Origin: JBBRBB01 sp963830175
GTDB lineage: Bacteria; Bacteroidota; Bacteroidia; Chitinophagales; Chitinophagaceae
Assembly (NCBI GenBank): GCA_963830175.1
Contig: CAWHKV010000009.1
Location: forward strand, 186,001 to 250,000
Direction of reading: 5' to 3'
DNA length: 64,000 nt
Shown here: positions 53,441 to 63,308 of the stretch, in pieces
Numbering within the stretch: position 1 is the stretch's first letter
Layout: every line of letters begins with the position of its first letter
Program-made: the position numbers and the translations under genes
The notes under the pieces: model-generated
Database searches by the model: none
The model's input: the letters and a program-made list of their open reading frames with translations, nothing else
Told to the model about the DNA's origin: nothing

Positions 53441-54853
53441 ATGAAAAATTTATTAAACCTTTCATTTCTTATTGCACTGATAGCCTTTGCATCGTGCCGT
53501 AAAATAGTCGAAGAAACAATAATTATTGGTGGAGGTAACAACGATAGTACCAATACAAAAAACTACACCCTGGAAGGGAAAATTTCTTCTGATCTTACCT
53601 TAAAAGCAACCAATACCTACACTATCGTTGGTAAAGTATATGTAACAAGTGGCGCCAAGTTAACAATTGAACCTGGCACTGTAATAAGGGGTGATAAATC
53701 TACACGCGGTGTGCTGGTAATTACAAGAGGCAGCCAGATTATTGCAGATGGCACAAAAGATAAACCTATTGTTTTTACCTCAAGTGATGAAAACCCACAA
53801 CGCGGAGACTGGGGTGGTTTGGTAATATTAGGTTATGCGCCAACTAATTCTTCATACAATGGTTTGCAGGGCGTTGGTTCGGTAGAAGGAGGTATAAATA
53901 ATGACGAAGGACTTGGCATTTATGGCGGCAATCTTGAATCAGATAATTCGGGCACATTAAGATATGTTCGAATAGAATATGCAGGGTATGCATATTTGCC
54001 GGATAATGAATTGAATGGATTAACTCTCGCCGGGGTTGGAAATAATACAATTGTTGATTTTATTGAAATATTCAAAGCAAATGATGATGCAATAGAATGT
54101 TTCGGTGGTACGGTAAACATTCGTCATGCTGTATTGATCAGCACATTGGATGACGATTTTGATACAGATAATGGTTACGCAGGGAACGTGCAATTTGGCA
54201 TTGTATTACGCGATTCATCCATAGCCGATATTTCAAAATCAAATGGATGGGAAAGTGACAATGATGCGAACGGCAGTTCTTTAACTCCCCAAACAAGTGC
54301 TATATACAGCAATATTACGATCATTGGCCCAAGGGCAACATTATCAAACGCGGGAAATTCTCTTTTCCAGGCAGGAGCACAAATAAGAAGAAACAGTTCT
54401 ATCTCCATCTATAATTCAATAATAATGGGGTATCCGACCGGCATTCTTATCGACGCAAGTAAGGGGGTTCCTACAGATAACAATATACGCACCGGCACAC
54501 TTGAAATTCAAAACACCCTGGTTGCTGGATGCGCAACACCATTAAGCTACGCTGCGAGTACATCATCACCAACCGGATGGTCTGTAATAGATCTTACTGC
54601 ATGGTTTACTAATACTGAAAATAAAAACACCATTTACATCACAAATGATGAGGTAATGCTTACCGCACCCTTTAATTATTCCGTACCAGATTTTACACCT
54701 TTGGCATCCTCACCGGTTTTAACTGGCGGAAGTTTTGCAGATGCAAGGTTAGCGGGATTATCACCTACATCCTATACAGGTGCCGTTGGCGAAGCAGGAA
54801 CACCTGAAGGGGAATGGTGGAAAGGCTGGACTAAATTAGACCTTAGCCTGTAA
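53441..54853 (+). CDS. Lipoprotein, right-handed beta-helix type, partner of the TonB receptor
   Basis: 470 residues with a lipoprotein signal peptide (LIALIAFASCRK, Cys at residue 19), a Thr/Asn spacer, then a repetitive region typical of parallel beta-helix surface proteins: GKVYVTSGAKLTIEPGTVIRG, RGDWGGLVILGYAP, GTLRYVRIEYAGYA, DDAIECFGGTVNI, DDDFDTDNGY. It looks like a surface-exposed Bacteroidota lipoprotein. Tight linkage to the TonB receptor suggests a shared ligand; no enzyme motif is seen. A terminator follows. Confidence 0.88.
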   Translation: MKNLLNLSFLIALIAFASCRKIVEETIIIGGGNNDSTNTKNYTLEGKISSDLTLKATNTYTIVGKVYVTSGAKLTIEPGTVIRGDKSTRGVLVITRGSQIIADGTKDKPIVFTSSDENPQRGDWGGLVILGYAPTNSSYNGLQGVGSVEGGINNDEGLGIYGGNLESDNSGTLRYVRIEYAGYAYLPDNELNGLTLAGVGNNTIVDFIEIFKANDDAIECFGGTVNIRHAVLISTLDDDFDTDNGYAGNVQFGIVLRDSSIADISKSNGWESDNDANGSSLTPQTSAIYSNITIIGPRATLSNAGNSLFQAGAQIRRNSSISIYNSIIMGYPTGILIDASKGVPTDNNIRTGTLEIQNTLVAGCATPLSYAASTSSPTGWSVIDLTAWFTNTENKNTIYITNDEVMLTAPFNYSVPDFTPLASSPVLTGGSFADARLAGLSPTSYTGAVGEAGTPEGEWWKGWTKLDLSL

Positions 54854-54953
54854 TTGTTTACATTTTAATAATGATCCCTTAATACTGAGGTAACATTAAG
54901 TTTTAATATTTGAGTATTGTTTTTTAAGAATAAGTATTTCTTACCGTTTTACG

Positions 54954-54978
54954 GCCCCTATTTCTATAGGGGCTTTTT
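54954..54978 (+). terminator. Terminator after the beta-helix lipoprotein gene
   Basis: GCCCCTA and TAGGGGC pair around a six-nt loop, followed by TTTTT. It overlaps the 3' end of the convergent purD. Confidence 0.85.
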
Positions 54979-56284
54979 ATTTGAATTCATAACCAATGTC
55001 TTTACGGTAATACATGCCATCAAACTTTATATTTTTAAGCGCTGATAAAGACTGGTGTACTGCATCAGTAATTGCATTTCCATACGCGGTAACTGCCAGC
55101 ACCCGTCCACCATTGGTTACAACATTTCCATCCTCATCTGTTCGCGTTCCCGCGTGAAAAACAAGAGTGCCAGTTTGCGAATTCTTCGTTGCGCCTTCGA
55201 AATTATTTATAACAATTCCTTTTTTATAATCGCCGGGGTAACCTTCACTCACTGCCATAACAGTTGCGCATGCCCGCTCATCAAACTCAATATCTGTGTT
55301 TGGCAACTGCCCATTAAAAAGGCTTAGTAACAATTCAACGAAATCATTTTTCAGTCTCGGTAACACCACTTCAGTTTCGGGGTCGCCCATGCGGCAATTG
55401 TATTCAATAACATAAGGTTCGCCACCTTCACTTATCAAACCAAAGAAAACAAATCCTTTATATTCTATGCCTTCACTATGCAGCCCGGTAATAGTTGGCT
55501 TAATAATTTTTTGTTCAACTTTTTGCATAAAGGCTTCGTCAACAAAAGGCACCGGGCTTACACAACCCATGCCACCGGTATTTAAACCGGTGTCTCCCTC
55601 GCCAATTCGTTTATAGTCTTTTGCGTGTCCGATTATTTTATAATTGGCGCCGTCGGTTACGACAAATACGCTTACTTCAATACCTGTGAGAAACTGCTCT
55701 ACCACCACCTTTGATGATGCTTCGCCAAATTGTTTGTTCAAAATCATTTCTTCAAAAGCGGCAAGTGCATCTTCATGATTTTCACTAATGATGACACCTT
55801 TGCCTGCGGCCAACCCGTCTGCTTTTAAAACTATGGGTAAAGAATGCTGCTGAATATATTTTCTTCCAGTTTCATAATTGGCGGCATTGAACTCGTCGTA
55901 TGCCGCAGTTGGAATGTTATGCCTTTGCATAAACTTTTTTGCAAAAGCTTTACTGCCTTCTAGCTGTGCACCAATGGCAGAAGGTCCGATCACTAAACAT
56001 TTTACTGATGAACTCCCAGAGAACTCTTCATCATTTTTATAATAATCGTAAATGCCTTTCACTAAAGGTTCTTCGGGTCCTACAAGTATCAGGTCTATGT
56101 TGTTTTTTCGGCAAAACTCTTTCTGCGCCTCAAAGTCATTTATGCCCATGTTTATATTGGTTCCGCACAATGCCGTGCCGGCATTTCCGGGGGCAATAAA
56201 TAGGTTATTGCAAAGTTTGCTTTGAGATAACTTCCATGCAAAAGCATGCTCCCTGCCACCGTTACCCAAGAGAAGTATATTCAT
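54977..56284 (-). CDS. purD: Phosphoribosylamine-glycine ligase
   Basis: 435 residues from ATG 56284 (MNILLLGNGGREHAFAWKL), the canonical PurD start; the in-frame start at 56323 adds 13 unconserved residues. ATP-grasp features: LPIVLKADGLAAGKGVIISE, YRIGEGDTGLNTGGMG-type loop (GEGDTGLNTGGMGCVSP), and EYNCRMGDPETEVVLPRL. It makes GAR in de novo purine synthesis. Convergent with the lipoprotein gene. Confidence 0.97.
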   Translation of the reverse strand: MNILLLGNGGREHAFAWKLSQSKLCNNLFIAPGNAGTALCGTNINMGINDFEAQKEFCRKNNIDLILVGPEEPLVKGIYDYYKNDEEFSGSSSVKCLVIGPSAIGAQLEGSKAFAKKFMQRHNIPTAAYDEFNAANYETGRKYIQQHSLPIVLKADGLAAGKGVIISENHEDALAAFEEMILNKQFGEASSKVVVEQFLTGIEVSVFVVTDGANYKIIGHAKDYKRIGEGDTGLNTGGMGCVSPVPFVDEAFMQKVEQKIIKPTITGLHSEGIEYKGFVFFGLISEGGEPYVIEYNCRMGDPETEVVLPRLKNDFVELLLSLFNGQLPNTDIEFDERACATVMAVSEGYPGDYKKGIVINNFEGATKNSQTGTLVFHAGTRTDEDGNVVTNGGRVLAVTAYGNAITDAVHQSLSALKNIKFDGMYYRKDIGYEFK

Positions 56285-56413
56285 GAATTCATTTTTAAAA
56301 TGGCGAAAGTATAACCTATTCAATGCCTTGAATATAAATTGAAAGTTATTCTTTAATTTTCTCCTTATTTTCAGCGATCAAATTCTTTAATCAATCTAAC
56401 GAAAAAAAAATTT

Positions 56414-58222
56414 ATGAATATTACACCTTCAGAGGAAACAATTATTGCCACAGAAAATCAACTGGGCAAAAAGGGTCATCCTAAAGGATTGTCAGTATTA
56501 TTCACCACTGAAATGTGGGAGCGTTTTAACTTCTATGGAATGCGCACCATTTTAAGTCTTTTTCTTGCAGAAGCACTTATGATGGGAGATGAAAATGCAT
56601 CCATTATTTATGGAGGCTACCTTGGTTTATGTTACTTAACTCCTATGCTTGGTGGGTTTATTTCTGACAAGTACCTCGGCAACAGGAATTGTATTTTATT
56701 GGGGGGAACATTAATGGCGATCGGGCAAATAATGCTTTTTTATGCAGCCAGCATTTTTGCTGACAATTTAAGTTTTGCCACCACCATAACCTGGCTGGCA
56801 CTGCTTACAGTGATTTTTGGAAACGGCTTTTTTAAACCTAATATTTCTTCTATGGTGGGTTCCTTATACCCTAAGGAACAAAAGAGCAAATTAGACTCGG
56901 CTTTTACCATCTTCTATATGGGTATTAACCTGGGCGCTTTTCTCGGCCAGTTTATATGCCCAATGCTGGGCGACGTAAAATATACACAGGAACTTGCTGA
57001 TGGTACAACCCGCGTGGTTCGCGACCTGGGCGCTTTTAAATGGGGATTTCTCGCAGCGGGTATTGCCATGACGATCGGTACGCTTACCTTTTTCTTTCTA
57101 AAAAATAAATATGTAGTTACCCCACTTGGAAAGGCTATTGGAGAGAGACCCCGTAATACAGATGTGCATGATGATGACGAAGCTGCCATGGCGACCTTTT
57201 CTAAAAAGTCGGTGCTAATACTTGTTCTATGCGTAATAGGATTTTATTTCCTTTTTCAGTACCTGTCGTGGGATGCAGTTAAAATGCCTATTGCCGAAGG
57301 CGATTCAGGCATTGGCGGTTATTTTAAAGCACTCACACTGTCTCCCATTAAAACATTTATTTATCCATTTATTTATTCAGCGGCATTAAGCCTTGGTATA
57401 TTTATTCTTACCGATAAATCGCTTACCAGGGTGGAAACACATCGTATACTTGTATTATACATTGTTGCATTTTTTGTTATCTTTTTTTGGGCCGCCTTTG
57501 AGCAGTCCGGCTCCTCGCTCACCTTTATTGCAGACAAACAAACCGATACCAATATTTTAGGATGGGATATGCCACCAAGCATGGTGCAGATTTTTAACGG
57601 GCTGTTTGTTATCATATTCGCTATACCCTTCAGTATTATGTGGAGCAAGTTGCAGAAGAAAGGTATGGAGCCACTTTCAACGGTAAAACAGGCCATGGGC
57701 CTTGCTTTAATTGGTCTTGGATATTTTATTATCGCCACGCAGGTAAAAGGGCTGGGCATTCATGAAAAAATTGGTGTTATATGGCTCGTTGTTTTATACC
57801 TGCTGCACACCTTTGGTGAGCTTTGTTTATCACCCATTGGCTTATCTCTCGTTGCCAAACTTGCACCACGCCGGTTTGCTTCTTTATTAATGGGTGTTTG
57901 GTTTATAGGCAATGCTGCAGGGTATGCATTAACCGGAACACTTGGCGCCTTATTGCCACCTACCGGTGATAAATACCAGAAGGCTGCAGATGCAGGTATA
58001 GATTTAAACAGTGTACTTGAGAAGACGGCCACGCCCACTGCAGATCAATTAGCCTATTTAGATCAGAACAATATTTCTGCAGTATACCCAAGCTTTGCAG
58101 GTTTTACCATTCATAACCTGTATGAATTTTTCATGGTGTTTGTAATTCTTTCAGGAGCGGCAGCAATATTGCTGTATGCCTTAACACCATTAATTAAAAA
58201 GATGATGCACGGCATACGGTAG
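56414..58222 (+). CDS. POT/PTR family peptide transporter
   Basis: 602 residues, about 12 or more transmembrane helices. The ExxERFxYYG proton-coupling motif appears as EMWERFNFYGMRTIL (helix 1), with GGFISDKYLGNRNCI and FYMGINLGAFLGQF also conserved. A long extracellular loop lies between helices in the C-terminal half. It imports di- and tripeptides with protons. Single gene; terminator downstream. Confidence 0.95.
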   Translation: MNITPSEETIIATENQLGKKGHPKGLSVLFTTEMWERFNFYGMRTILSLFLAEALMMGDENASIIYGGYLGLCYLTPMLGGFISDKYLGNRNCILLGGTLMAIGQIMLFYAASIFADNLSFATTITWLALLTVIFGNGFFKPNISSMVGSLYPKEQKSKLDSAFTIFYMGINLGAFLGQFICPMLGDVKYTQELADGTTRVVRDLGAFKWGFLAAGIAMTIGTLTFFFLKNKYVVTPLGKAIGERPRNTDVHDDDEAAMATFSKKSVLILVLCVIGFYFLFQYLSWDAVKMPIAEGDSGIGGYFKALTLSPIKTFIYPFIYSAALSLGIFILTDKSLTRVETHRILVLYIVAFFVIFFWAAFEQSGSSLTFIADKQTDTNILGWDMPPSMVQIFNGLFVIIFAIPFSIMWSKLQKKGMEPLSTVKQAMGLALIGLGYFIIATQVKGLGIHEKIGVIWLVVLYLLHTFGELCLSPIGLSLVAKLAPRRFASLLMGVWFIGNAAGYALTGTLGALLPPTGDKYQKAADAGIDLNSVLEKTATPTADQLAYLDQNNISAVYPSFAGFTIHNLYEFFMVFVILSGAAAILLYALTPLIKKMMHGIR

Positions 58223-58245
58223 AAATTTTAAATTTAATTTTTTAA

Positions 58246-58275
58246 AACGCCGGTTACAACTACCGGCGTTTTTTA
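58246..58275. terminator. Bidirectional terminator
   Basis: AACGCCGGT and ACCGGCGTT pair around a 7-nt loop; T6 on one side, A4 on the other. Between the convergent peptide transporter and GT4 genes. Confidence 0.85.
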
Positions 58276-59352
58276 TTTTAATGACTGATACATGAGAAGG
58301 CAATCCTGGTAATATTTTTCGGATGAAAATTGTGTTTCAAAAACAAATTTCATTTTGTTTTGAATTTCAGGCTTATCCTCATTAAGAATTCGCTCAATTT
58401 TTTCAATCCATCTTTTTACAATAAATGTTTCTTCAACAAAACCCGGCAAAAAAGAAGTTATTTGTTCAGCCACCTGCCCTGTTTTAAATGTTATAAAAGG
58501 TAATTGTTGGGAGAGATATTCAATCAACACCAACGGACCGGATTCTGACAAAGCCGTATGCAAGGCAAGGTGATAATTTGGCAGTAAGGGCTGAACATTT
58601 TTGCAATCCGTTATCCATTTAATATTAGGCTGCAACTGGTATTGTTGTATTAACTGCATTACCCCGGAATAATAATTTTCATCCCAAATTTTGCCTATAA
58701 TATCCAGGTGATATTTTCCGCCAAAACTATTATTAAGGTGTTTTAATAATTCAACGGTAAATGCAATATTTTTTCTTGGTAATATGTTGCTAACCACTAC
58801 CAGTTTTATTGGGGTTGACGGTTTCGCTAATGCAGAATTTGATTCATTTTTAATAATAATATTGGGCAGTAGAAAAAGATCTCTTCTGCCAAGGTTTAAT
58901 TTATACAATGCCCATTCCATGAGGTTTTTAGAGACAGCTATATAACGCACGTTTTTAAATAACAACTGATGTAGGGGTGGAGGCATATCGTTTGACCTAT
59001 CGCCGCCATGATGTTCATGGTATACAATTTTACGGTTGAAAAAAAATAACGCAGATGCTGTTTTATAATACCGCAGGTTATGTACGGAATGAACATGAAT
59101 GATATCATAACTTTTTACCTGGCTTATAAGTTTATACATAGTAGCCGGGTTATATTTCCATTTGCGGTTTAGCGATATCTTTTTTACATTATTATCCAGT
59201 TCTGAAAAAAGCACACCGGGGCTAACCGTACAAATCACTTTTACTTTATGCCCATGTTGAGCAAAAAGGTTTGCGAGGGTTATAACCACGCGTTCTGCAC
59301 CGCCTGCATTCAATATATCAATAACATGAACAACACTTAATTTCCTTTGCAT
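58273..59352 (-). CDS. Glycosyltransferase family 4
   Basis: 359 residues of GT-B fold. N-terminal VVHVIDILNAGGAERVVITLANLF carries the GGAERV acceptor-side loop; the C-terminal domain has VVSNILPRKNIAFTVELL and LALHTALSESGPLVLIEYLSQ with the ESGPLVLIE motif of the retaining GT4 donor site. Target unknown. It is isolated, with a frameshifted Dabb gene diverging from its 5' side. Confidence 0.9.
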   Translation of the reverse strand: MQRKLSVVHVIDILNAGGAERVVITLANLFAQHGHKVKVICTVSPGVLFSELDNNVKKISLNRKWKYNPATMYKLISQVKSYDIIHVHSVHNLRYYKTASALFFFNRKIVYHEHHGGDRSNDMPPPLHQLLFKNVRYIAVSKNLMEWALYKLNLGRRDLFLLPNIIIKNESNSALAKPSTPIKLVVVSNILPRKNIAFTVELLKHLNNSFGGKYHLDIIGKIWDENYYSGVMQLIQQYQLQPNIKWITDCKNVQPLLPNYHLALHTALSESGPLVLIEYLSQQLPFITFKTGQVAEQITSFLPGFVEETFIVKRWIEKIERILNEDKPEIQNKMKFVFETQFSSEKYYQDCLLMYQSLK

Positions 59353-59440
59353 AATACATTGCTAAGTAAAGAAAAAATAACAGGTATTATTGAGATGGGT
59401 AATAATGATGTAATTTGATAACTTAAATAATTAATGCACC

Positions 59441-59762
59441 ATGGATGTAAGTAATGTTTTTGTTCACCATGTATTTTTTTGGTTAAAAGAGGCTGACAAT
59501 AAAGAGGATCTTAAACAGCTGGTTAGCCGGATTAAAAAAGTTATCAGGTTCTCCGGCAATTGATCAGTTTCAAATTGGCAAACCCGCTGACACCAACCGC
59601 GAAGTAATAGAACGTACCTATTCTGTTTCCTGGATGTTGTTATTTAAAACACCTGAAGCGCAGGAAACTTACCAGGTACACCCCGACCATATGGAGTTTG
59701 TAAAAGATTGTGCTCACCTCTGGAGTAAGGTGGTAGTTTACGATTCAGTAAATATGGAGTAA
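59441..59762 (+). pseudogene. Dabb-family (stress-responsive A/B barrel) protein, one frameshift
   Basis: A short gene. From ATG 59441 the protein starts MDVSNVFVHHVFFWLKEADN and breaks at a stop after SRIKKVIRFSGN. One extra C in AGCCGGA (about 59525-59529) is responsible: the next frame continues LKKLSGSPAIDQFQIGKPAD, ERTYSVSWMLLFKTPEAQ, VHPDHMEFVKDCAHLWSKVV to the stop at 59762, matching the Dabb fold from one end to the other. The corrected protein is about 106 residues, a dimeric alpha/beta barrel of unknown function. Confidence 0.75.
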
Positions 59763-59767
59763 CCGTT

Positions 59768-60928
59768 TTATTTTACTTCTAATTCATCTTTCGATGGAAG
59801 AGCAGGAAATGGGTTGTGTGGTTCTGCCTGGTACCAGAATGCAACAGAAGCAATATCATCCTGCAGAGGAAGGTAACGCCCATCGTTATGCCAGCCTAAA
59901 GCCTGTATAGTTACTTTCAGGTCTTTATCAAACCTAACTGGGTCGGTGATATGCCATCGGTACATTCCAAATCGTTGCATAACATTGTAATGCCCATCGC
60001 CTCTTATAACCTGGTGCAAACCTGTGTATGGATTTGAAAACTCAGTATATTCAGTAGTTTCAACACCTGCATCGTTTTTCTTTCTTGTATCAAAATCATA
60101 CGAACCACAGAAATAATCTTCAGTACCTGTGCCGCATATTGTTGGATATTTAGTATCGCCATCCATAAAGAATTTTATTTCACCTTCGCCCCACCAACCA
60201 TTATTGTATACCCCATATGCCATGTATGTTCCAACGTATTGTCCTTTGCCTTTAATGTTATCAACCAGCACATAATCCTGTTTAAAAGGCAATGGATTTA
60301 CGCGATTAAATTGCGCATGAAAATATGCTGCATCGTCCGGCACCTGCGTAAGTGTATAGTCTACCTGGTAATACAATACCATATCATTATTGTCAATATT
60401 TTCCATAGTTATGCGACATTTCTTTCTAAAGGGCATGGGCCAATAGCAATTGAATGCACTGCCTGGATTTACATTCACTGCCAAAGATTGCAGCGGTGCA
60501 TATTTCGTCCATCCCATGCAAAAGAAATCACCCACAGGTGCTTCAACAGAAGGCTGTGTTTCATCATCCCAGTAAAACCTGATGATAGAATAGCGCCAGT
60601 TGCCGGTGGGTGTCATCCAAATATGTTGAATTGCTCCCGGTCCATCGATTTCGGCAATGGTAAAAGTGGTTTTTGATTTTATTACAACACTGGGACTCAC
60701 CTTCCATCCCTGCCCTAATTCGCGTGATGGATTAGAACCTGTGCCGGTAGTAGCCTTTCCGCCTTCGCCCTTAGCACCATTAAAATTTTCCGGGCTTATA
60801 GAACGGCTTTTGGCATCAGACATCCGGTATATGTTACCCATGTTCACATCTATTCCATTAAATTTTTGGGCGAAACAAATACATGAAAAAGCGAGGCATG
60901 CAAAGAGTGCAAAAGAGTATTTCATCAT
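59768..60928 (-). CDS. DUF2961 / glycoside hydrolase family 172 protein, exported
   Basis: 386 residues with a signal peptide (KYSFALFACLAFSCICFAQ). DUF2961 core motifs: EIDGPGAIQHIWMTP, APVGDFFCMGW, WWGEGEIKFFMDGD and GTGTEDYFCGSYDF, the last containing the acidic residues proposed as catalytic. GH172 members act on furanosides such as difructose dianhydride and D-arabinan. Convergent with the Dabb gene, alone in its operon. Substrate here unknown. Confidence 0.88.
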   Translation of the reverse strand: MMKYSFALFACLAFSCICFAQKFNGIDVNMGNIYRMSDAKSRSISPENFNGAKGEGGKATTGTGSNPSRELGQGWKVSPSVVIKSKTTFTIAEIDGPGAIQHIWMTPTGNWRYSIIRFYWDDETQPSVEAPVGDFFCMGWTKYAPLQSLAVNVNPGSAFNCYWPMPFRKKCRITMENIDNNDMVLYYQVDYTLTQVPDDAAYFHAQFNRVNPLPFKQDYVLVDNIKGKGQYVGTYMAYGVYNNGWWGEGEIKFFMDGDTKYPTICGTGTEDYFCGSYDFDTRKKNDAGVETTEYTEFSNPYTGLHQVIRGDGHYNVMQRFGMYRWHITDPVRFDKDLKVTIQALGWHNDGRYLPLQDDIASVAFWYQAEPHNPFPALPSKDELEVK

Positions 60929-61006
60929 TCAAGCAATTAATTGGTTAGAAAAAATATGCCTGATGAATATATTACAAATAAGGATTGAAATGAATTACTG
61001 CAGTTA

Positions 61007-61747
61007 TTATTTTGGACCCTGCACAGCACTTTCGTCTGCGTACCAATGAAGTTCACCATGGGCCGGGTTTATTGCCTGCGCAGGAAAATAAATGATATCT
61101 TTTTTTCCTTCGAGTACATGATGAAGTGCTTTCGCTTTACTGCTTCCTGAAACCATGAAAAGTACTGCCGCGGCTTTGTTTACAACATTTGCCGTAAGTG
61201 TTACCCGGTGCATGTTTTGATCTTCAAGCCACAGCGAAATAACATTTTTGTTTTCTTCCCTGATGGTATCTGCATTGCCGGGAAAAAGAGATAAAGTATG
61301 TGCATCATCACCCATGCCAAGTAATACCAGGTCAAATGTGTTATTTGATGATGACGCATTATTTGCAAAGAAATCGTTTACTGTTTTTTCATATGCAGCC
61401 GCTGATTCTTCGGGTGTTGTGTTTTCTGTTTGCATGATGTGAATATGCTCTTCTGGTATGCCTACTTTTTCCAAAAAAGTATGTTTAGCCATGTGTGCGT
61501 TATTGCGCTCATCATTCGGCGGCACAAATCTTTCATCACCAAAAAAAATATGTATTTTATTCCATTCAATCAAATTCTTAAACTGCGGCTGCGCTAGCAA
61601 CAGGTATAACTTTTTGGGTGTGCTTCCACCTGACAAAACCAGGGAGAATACATTTTTTTGTTTAAGCGTTGCGGCTATTAAGTGCACCATATATTCCGCA
61701 ACAGAGGCGGCCATTTCATCAGCATTCTTACATATGTGCAGTTTCAT
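61007..61747 (-). CDS. pgl: 6-Phosphogluconolactonase
   Basis: 246 residues; VFSLVLSGGSTPKKLYLLL and IHIFFGDERFVPPNDERNN are the DevB-type lactonase motifs, with LLGMGDDAHTLSLFPG completing the active site. Hydrolyses 6-phosphogluconolactone. One nt after zwf, so the two are certainly co-transcribed. It ends in ESAVQGPK. Confidence 0.95.
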   Translation of the reverse strand: MKLHICKNADEMAASVAEYMVHLIAATLKQKNVFSLVLSGGSTPKKLYLLLAQPQFKNLIEWNKIHIFFGDERFVPPNDERNNAHMAKHTFLEKVGIPEEHIHIMQTENTTPEESAAAYEKTVNDFFANNASSSNNTFDLVLLGMGDDAHTLSLFPGNADTIREENKNVISLWLEDQNMHRVTLTANVVNKAAAVLFMVSGSSKAKALHHVLEGKKDIIYFPAQAINPAHGELHWYADESAVQGPK

Positions 61748-61748
61748 A

Positions 61749-63263
61749 TTATTTATCTTTTGTGGGTAGGGTTATCCAGTTATGTTCGTCCCGTGCAATA
61801 AGCGCTTCAGCATCTTCTGGTCCCCAGCTATCGGGTTGATAATTTGGAAAATCTACCGGAGGTCTTGCAGCCCAGGCATCCATAATTGGCTTTACAACTT
61901 CCCATGCAGCTTCTACCTGGTCTGCGCGCATAAATTGTGTTGTAATGCCTTCCATTACATCGAGAAGTAAGGTTTCATATGCTTCCGGTTGATGCCCGTC
62001 AAAACCCTCATTATAATTGAAGGTCATATCTACGGGGCGAAGCATCATACTTTGCCCGGGGCGTTTTGCCTGGAAGCGAAGGCGAATATCCATTTCGGGC
62101 TGAATACTTATAGTGAGCCTGTTGGCACGCCAGGTGCCTGCAGCCTCCGGAGGAAATGCATAGTGCGGGGCTTGCCTGAACTGGATTGTAATTACCGAAG
62201 TTTTTTGCTGCAAATATTTACCGGTGCGAACATAGAAGGGAACATTCTGCCAGCGCCAATTATCAATATAAAACTTAACTGCTGCAAAGGTTTCAACATT
62301 AGATTTGGGATCTACTTTATCTTCCTGTGTGTAAGCCTGCACTTTTTCTCCTTTCTTCCATCCGGAAGAATATTGGCCCCGTACCGCGTAATTCTGTACC
62401 TCATTCACTTTTATCTTGCGGATGGCATTTAATACATCTACCTTTTTACTCCGAATTTCGTTGGCTTCAAAAGTAACAGGGGGCTCCATCGCGATCATGC
62501 AGAGTAATTGCAGAATGTGATTTTGAACCATGTCGCGCAATGCGCCGGATTGTTCATAATAACCGCCACGGCCTTCAATACCCACCGATTCTGCTACGGT
62601 TATTTGAATGTGATCTATGTAATTGCGGTTCCATAAAGGTTCGAATAATGCGTTAGCAAAACGCAGTGCCAAAATGTTTTGTACGGCCTCTTTACCGAGG
62701 TAGTGATCTATTCGGTAAATCTGATCTTCTTCGAACAGATTACCCAGCAGTTTATTTAACTCTTTAGCACTCTGAAGGTCGTTGCCAAAAGGCTTTTCAA
62801 TTACAATACGTGTACACTTCCTGTTACTGCAAAGGTGCGTTGAACCCAGGTTTTTAGCAATACCGGGTACAAGGCGGGGCGCAACGGCGAGGTAAAAAAT
62901 TACCTTGGGGCTTACCTTCCACTCTTCTGCATATTTTTTATGCAGGTCTGCAATTTTACTGTAAGCATTATCATCTTCGGCATCCATTTCAAGATATCGT
63001 ACGTTTTCTGAAAAGCTTTTCCACTTGCCGTTTTCGTCGCTGTTTCTGCGGCTGAATTGCTGAATGCCTTCAAACAAATGTGTTCTGAATTCTTCATCAG
63101 AATAATGTGTTCTTCCCAGCCCTATTATTGCGAATTGTTCAGGCATCCATTCATCAATAAATAAATTATACAAAGCCGGTGTAAGCTTTCTCTGGTTGAG
63201 GTCGCCGCTTCCACCAAAGATGAAAAATAAGGTTGGCGGTGGTCGTTTATTTCGAACTGTCAT
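61749..63263 (-). CDS. zwf: Glucose-6-phosphate 1-dehydrogenase
   Basis: 504 residues, full length. NADP fold FFIFGGSGDLNQRKL at the N-terminus, active-site motif YRIDHYLGKEAVQN and VIEKPFGNDLQSA. It opens the oxidative pentose-phosphate pathway. Middle gene of gnd-zwf-pgl; 45 nt after gnd. Confidence 0.97.
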   Translation of the reverse strand: MTVRNKRPPPTLFFIFGGSGDLNQRKLTPALYNLFIDEWMPEQFAIIGLGRTHYSDEEFRTHLFEGIQQFSRRNSDENGKWKSFSENVRYLEMDAEDDNAYSKIADLHKKYAEEWKVSPKVIFYLAVAPRLVPGIAKNLGSTHLCSNRKCTRIVIEKPFGNDLQSAKELNKLLGNLFEEDQIYRIDHYLGKEAVQNILALRFANALFEPLWNRNYIDHIQITVAESVGIEGRGGYYEQSGALRDMVQNHILQLLCMIAMEPPVTFEANEIRSKKVDVLNAIRKIKVNEVQNYAVRGQYSSGWKKGEKVQAYTQEDKVDPKSNVETFAAVKFYIDNWRWQNVPFYVRTGKYLQQKTSVITIQFRQAPHYAFPPEAAGTWRANRLTISIQPEMDIRLRFQAKRPGQSMMLRPVDMTFNYNEGFDGHQPEAYETLLLDVMEGITTQFMRADQVEAAWEVVKPIMDAWAARPPVDFPNYQPDSWGPEDAEALIARDEHNWITLPTKDK

Positions 63264-63308
63264 GTGTGTTTTAACTGTTTACCAGCGTTGATTTGGTGTT
63301 TGTATTTT

